In this document: positions 61,937 through 64,000 of the stretch, piece after piece | How positions within the stretch are numbered: position 1 is the first letter of the stretch | How the letters are laid out: each line of letters opens with the position of its first letter | Assembly: GCA_019634635.1 (NCBI GenBank) | Contig: JAHCBB010000003.1 | Span: 186,001-250,000 of the forward strand | DNA length: 64,000 bases | Direction of reading: 5' to 3' | From: Verrucomicrobiia bacterium | GTDB taxonomy: Bacteria > Verrucomicrobiota > Verrucomicrobiia > Limisphaerales > UBA9464 | Notes under the pieces: model-generated | The model's database searches: none | Seen by the model: only the letters and a program-made list of their open reading frames with translations | What the model was told of the DNA's origin: nothing | Made by a program: the position numbers and the translations under genes

Positions 61937-63154
61937 TCACGGTTCCAAGGCCACGGGCAGGTTCACCTGACCCGGTCGGCCCAGGTAGTAAAGCAGGTCC
62001 CGGATCTGCTGGTCCTCCAGCGGCTCCAACAGCCCCTCGGGCATCATGGACAGTTCGCCCGGCTCGATCCGTTCGATTTCACCGGACGCCACCACCACCA
62101 CCTCGTTCGCAGTCTGCAGCCGCAAGCTGGTGGCGTCCCGGGACTTCAACACGCCCGTCAGCGTGCGGCCGTCCCGGGTCTCCACCGTGGTGGCCCGGAA
62201 TTCGTTGGGGATGACTGCATTGGGATACAGGATGTTCTCAAGGAGGTAGCCGAGGTCCCCGCGGTTGGCCCCGGTGATGTCCGGCCCCACATCGCCGCCC
62301 GAATCAAAAAGGCGGTGGCATTGGGCGCAGATCTGGTTGAACACCGCCCGCCCACGGGAGGCGTCCCCTGGCTGGGATCCCCCCGCCCAGTAGAGGCGCC
62401 GAACCCGCTCGATCTCCGCAGCCATGTCGGGGCTCGTCTCGTGGACCACGCCCCAGAGTTCCGTCAATTGGGTCGCCAAGGCCGCATCCTTCAGGCTCCG
62501 CAACTGCCGGACCAGGTCCGCGCTCAGTTCAGACTTCGGCACCCGCCCGGAGGCGACGGCTTCCAGCAGTGGACGGGCATAGCCCGGTCGCGAAGCCAAG
62601 GTATTGAGGGCATCGCGACGCGCCCCAGGTCCGAGGCGCGGGTAAACCGCCAGGATGGTTTGTGGCGTCGCCGGATCGTCGTAGGCGGCGAGACCCTTGA
62701 GACAGGACGCGACCACCGCCGGGTCCTCCAGCAACCCCTGAAGCAACGCGGGGAGTTCGGGATCCCGGACGGCCAGCAACGACTCCAGCGCCACACGTCG
62801 CGCCACCGGGCCGGCGGCGGGATCGCCGGCCACAGACCTCAGGGTTTCGCGCGCCCGACCACTGCCGAACTTGAGCGACAGCGTCTGGGCAAGGGTCCTG
62901 ATCTCCGGATGGGCATTGGTCGCCAGGCGCGCCTCAACGACCTCCCAGCCGGTCGGCATGGGCTGGCTCCGCCGGTCCGCCAGCGCCGCAGCCACGCCCC
63001 GCAGCACGTCGAGCGTCAGTTGGGGATCGTCGGAATCAGCCAGCAGCGCGGTCAATTGCGGCAGCGAATCCGCCGCACATGCCGCGGGGACGGCGGACAG
63101 GAAGGCGGCACAGGCAACGGCAACGGGGGCCAGGCGGAAAACGGCGCGTTTCAT
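61937..63154 (-). CDS. PVC-type c-type cytochrome with HEAT-like repeats
   Basis: 405 aa from ATG 63154 (MKRAVFRLAPVAVACAAFLS), with the signal cleaved near CAADS. HEAT-like helices (RRVALESLLAVRDPELPALL) occupy ~30-240. The Pirellula/Verrucomicrobium haem-binding domain follows: RGRAVFNQICAQCHRLFDSG with CxxCH, GPDITGANRGDLGYLLENIL with the usual PN...YP, then TLTGVLKSRDATSLRL and MMPEGLLEPLEDQQIRDLLY. The likely distal haem ligand is Met in MMPEGLL. It probably carries electrons for the upstream dehydrogenase (stop 35 nt before this start). In many relatives these two parts form one polypeptide. Confidence 0.87.
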   Translation of the reverse strand: MKRAVFRLAPVAVACAAFLSAVPAACAADSLPQLTALLADSDDPQLTLDVLRGVAAALADRRSQPMPTGWEVVEARLATNAHPEIRTLAQTLSLKFGSGRARETLRSVAGDPAAGPVARRVALESLLAVRDPELPALLQGLLEDPAVVASCLKGLAAYDDPATPQTILAVYPRLGPGARRDALNTLASRPGYARPLLEAVASGRVPKSELSADLVRQLRSLKDAALATQLTELWGVVHETSPDMAAEIERVRRLYWAGGSQPGDASRGRAVFNQICAQCHRLFDSGGDVGPDITGANRGDLGYLLENILYPNAVIPNEFRATTVETRDGRTLTGVLKSRDATSLRLQTANEVVVVASGEIERIEPGELSMMPEGLLEPLEDQQIRDLLYYLGRPGQVNLPVALEP

Positions 63155-63189
63155 CGAAAGGTTTCGTCGAAGCCGGTCCGAGTAAGGGA

Positions 63190-64000
63190 TCATTTCGCAG
63201 CGAGGTTTCCGGTTGCGAGACGTCGCGCAATCCACTCACGCACCTTGGGAATCCTGGTGGCTTTCAACAGGGCCAGCGCACGATCCGGATCGGTCGCAAC
63301 CCCGCCTTCTGCGGCATACCAGTAGAGCTTGTGAAGGTTGTGGTCCGAGGCATCCCCGGCGTGCTGTACCAATCCCTGAAGGGTGTCCCAACGCGCCTCC
63401 ACCGGCATCCGCTGCAGCACGGACGCCATGAAACGGCGCACCACCGGCGACGGCTCGGTCCGGGCACGATCCGCCAGATCGGCCCAGCTCGGGATCGCTC
63501 CATCCGAAGCGGGCTGTTCGCCCGCGAGCTGTAGGGACCACGCCCGCACCCACTCGTCGTCCAGGGGCAGGCGGTCGCGAGGCACCGTTCCGGTCAGATG
63601 GAGGGCCCAAAGGAGACGCAGACGGGCCGGGGTCTCGGTGGCCTTGGCCAGTTCGCGGAACCATTGCTCCCGCACACCGGCACCGAGGCGGCCGGCAGCC
63701 GCCCGCTCCTGCAGCAGCCTCCGGGAATGACGGCTTTTCCACTCATTGCGGGAGGCAACAAGCCCTGCCAGGGCATCGTCGCCAAGGGCCGCCAGGTCCA
63801 CCGGGGTCCGCGGGGTGTCCTCGTACACGATCTTGTAGATGCGCCCGTTGGACCGGTCATGGCCGTCCGCACGGTTGTGGTGACACTGGTTCCCGTCGTA
63901 CCAATCAATCACAAACATCGAACCGTCGGGATCCAGCCGCTGGTTCAGCGTCTGGCTCCAGGCATCGTTGAAATTGAGAAAGTCCGGACCATGGCGTCCG
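63190..64000 (-). CDS. PVC-type dehydrogenase, C-terminal part (5' end outside window)
   Basis: The frame is open to the last base of the window, giving at least 269 residues. LDPDGSMFVIDWYDGNQCHH then GRIYKIVYE is the end of the beta-propeller of the Pirellula/Verrucomicrobium putative dehydrogenase family. HEAT-like helical repeats follow (WADLADRARTEPSPVVRRFM), ending WIARRLATGNLAAK. It carries no haem motif in the visible part; the separate cytochrome 35 nt downstream supplies it. An ATG at 63918 lies inside the propeller and is not a start. Confidence 0.85.
   Translation of the reverse strand, partial: GRHGPDFLNFNDAWSQTLNQRLDPDGSMFVIDWYDGNQCHHNRADGHDRSNGRIYKIVYEDTPRTPVDLAALGDDALAGLVASRNEWKSRHSRRLLQERAAAGRLGAGVREQWFRELAKATETPARLRLLWALHLTGTVPRDRLPLDDEWVRAWSLQLAGEQPASDGAIPSWADLADRARTEPSPVVRRFMASVLQRMPVEARWDTLQGLVQHAGDASDHNLHKLYWYAAEGGVATDPDRALALLKATRIPKVREWIARRLATGNLAAK

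Noticed and set aside
1..64000. CRISPR arrays, rRNA genes, riboswitches or a replication origin
   Set aside because: I looked for regularly spaced short repeats, rRNA signatures and DnaA-box clusters and saw none. The rpmH-yidC run often lies near oriC, but no dnaA or dnaN gene is in the window.

Overview
The window is high-GC DNA (roughly two-thirds G+C by eye), densely coded on both strands. The gene content points to the PVC superphylum, most likely Verrucomicrobiota of the Pedosphaera/Limisphaerales type. The indicators are Pirellula/Verrucomicrobium-type dehydrogenases and cytochromes, ThuA and LamG proteins, H-x9-DG pseudopilins, OmpL-like porins and secreted proteins with a shared FYRVR-type tail. 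No species name can be read from the sequence.

Layout. 1-5782 is the end of a surface-polysaccharide locus (WecB-type epimerase, GT2, O-antigen ligase-like protein, secreted beta-helix protein). A tRNA-Gly(CCC) at 6034-6107 is the integration site of a 5.1 kb element (6108-11210), bounded by an exact 30-bp repeat of the tRNA 3' end. It carries an intact PstI/BsuBI-type restriction-modification pair plus broken genes: HsdM, SIR2-like, a VapC toxin start behind an intact antitoxin, and an integrase. 11236-19345 holds a DapA-family lyase, a methyltransferase, a triple-LamG protein, ThuA and a PVC dehydrogenase-like protein. 19356-23493 is bounded by a 237-bp direct repeat and contains two tandem copies of a pseudopilin plus secreted-protein cassette; in the second copy the pilin is fused to a HAF-repeat tail. 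An HD-domain protein and an ArsR-methyltransferase fusion follow.

The most unusual locus is 27457-38164. It is a two-protein hybrid assembly line: A-PCP-KS-AT-ACP-aminotransferase (2179 aa), then C-A-PCP-TE (1320 aa). It lacks a ketoreductase, which suggests that an activated starter is extended once with malonyl, the beta-keto group is transaminated, and the beta-amino intermediate is joined to a probably valine-like residue and released. A UvrD-type helicase, a second sugar locus (DegT aminotransferase, epimerase, GT4) and a group of secreted or outer-membrane proteins follow.

50291-54952 is an assimilatory sulfate reduction operon (cysI-cysH-cysD-cysN), divergent from a cysteine desulfurase. 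56431-61884 holds housekeeping genes: HAD phosphatase, prfA, rpmE2, and the classic rpmH-rnpA-yidD-yidC-jag run. The end carries a PVC cytochrome and the C-terminus of a second PVC dehydrogenase that runs off the window.

Several promoters share a TTGnnn - 16 to 18 nt - TAnnnT form, often TAGCCT or TAGCAT, which helps to place starts. Starts were chosen by hand from family alignment and local signals. Domain calls rest on motifs I can read, not on a database search.
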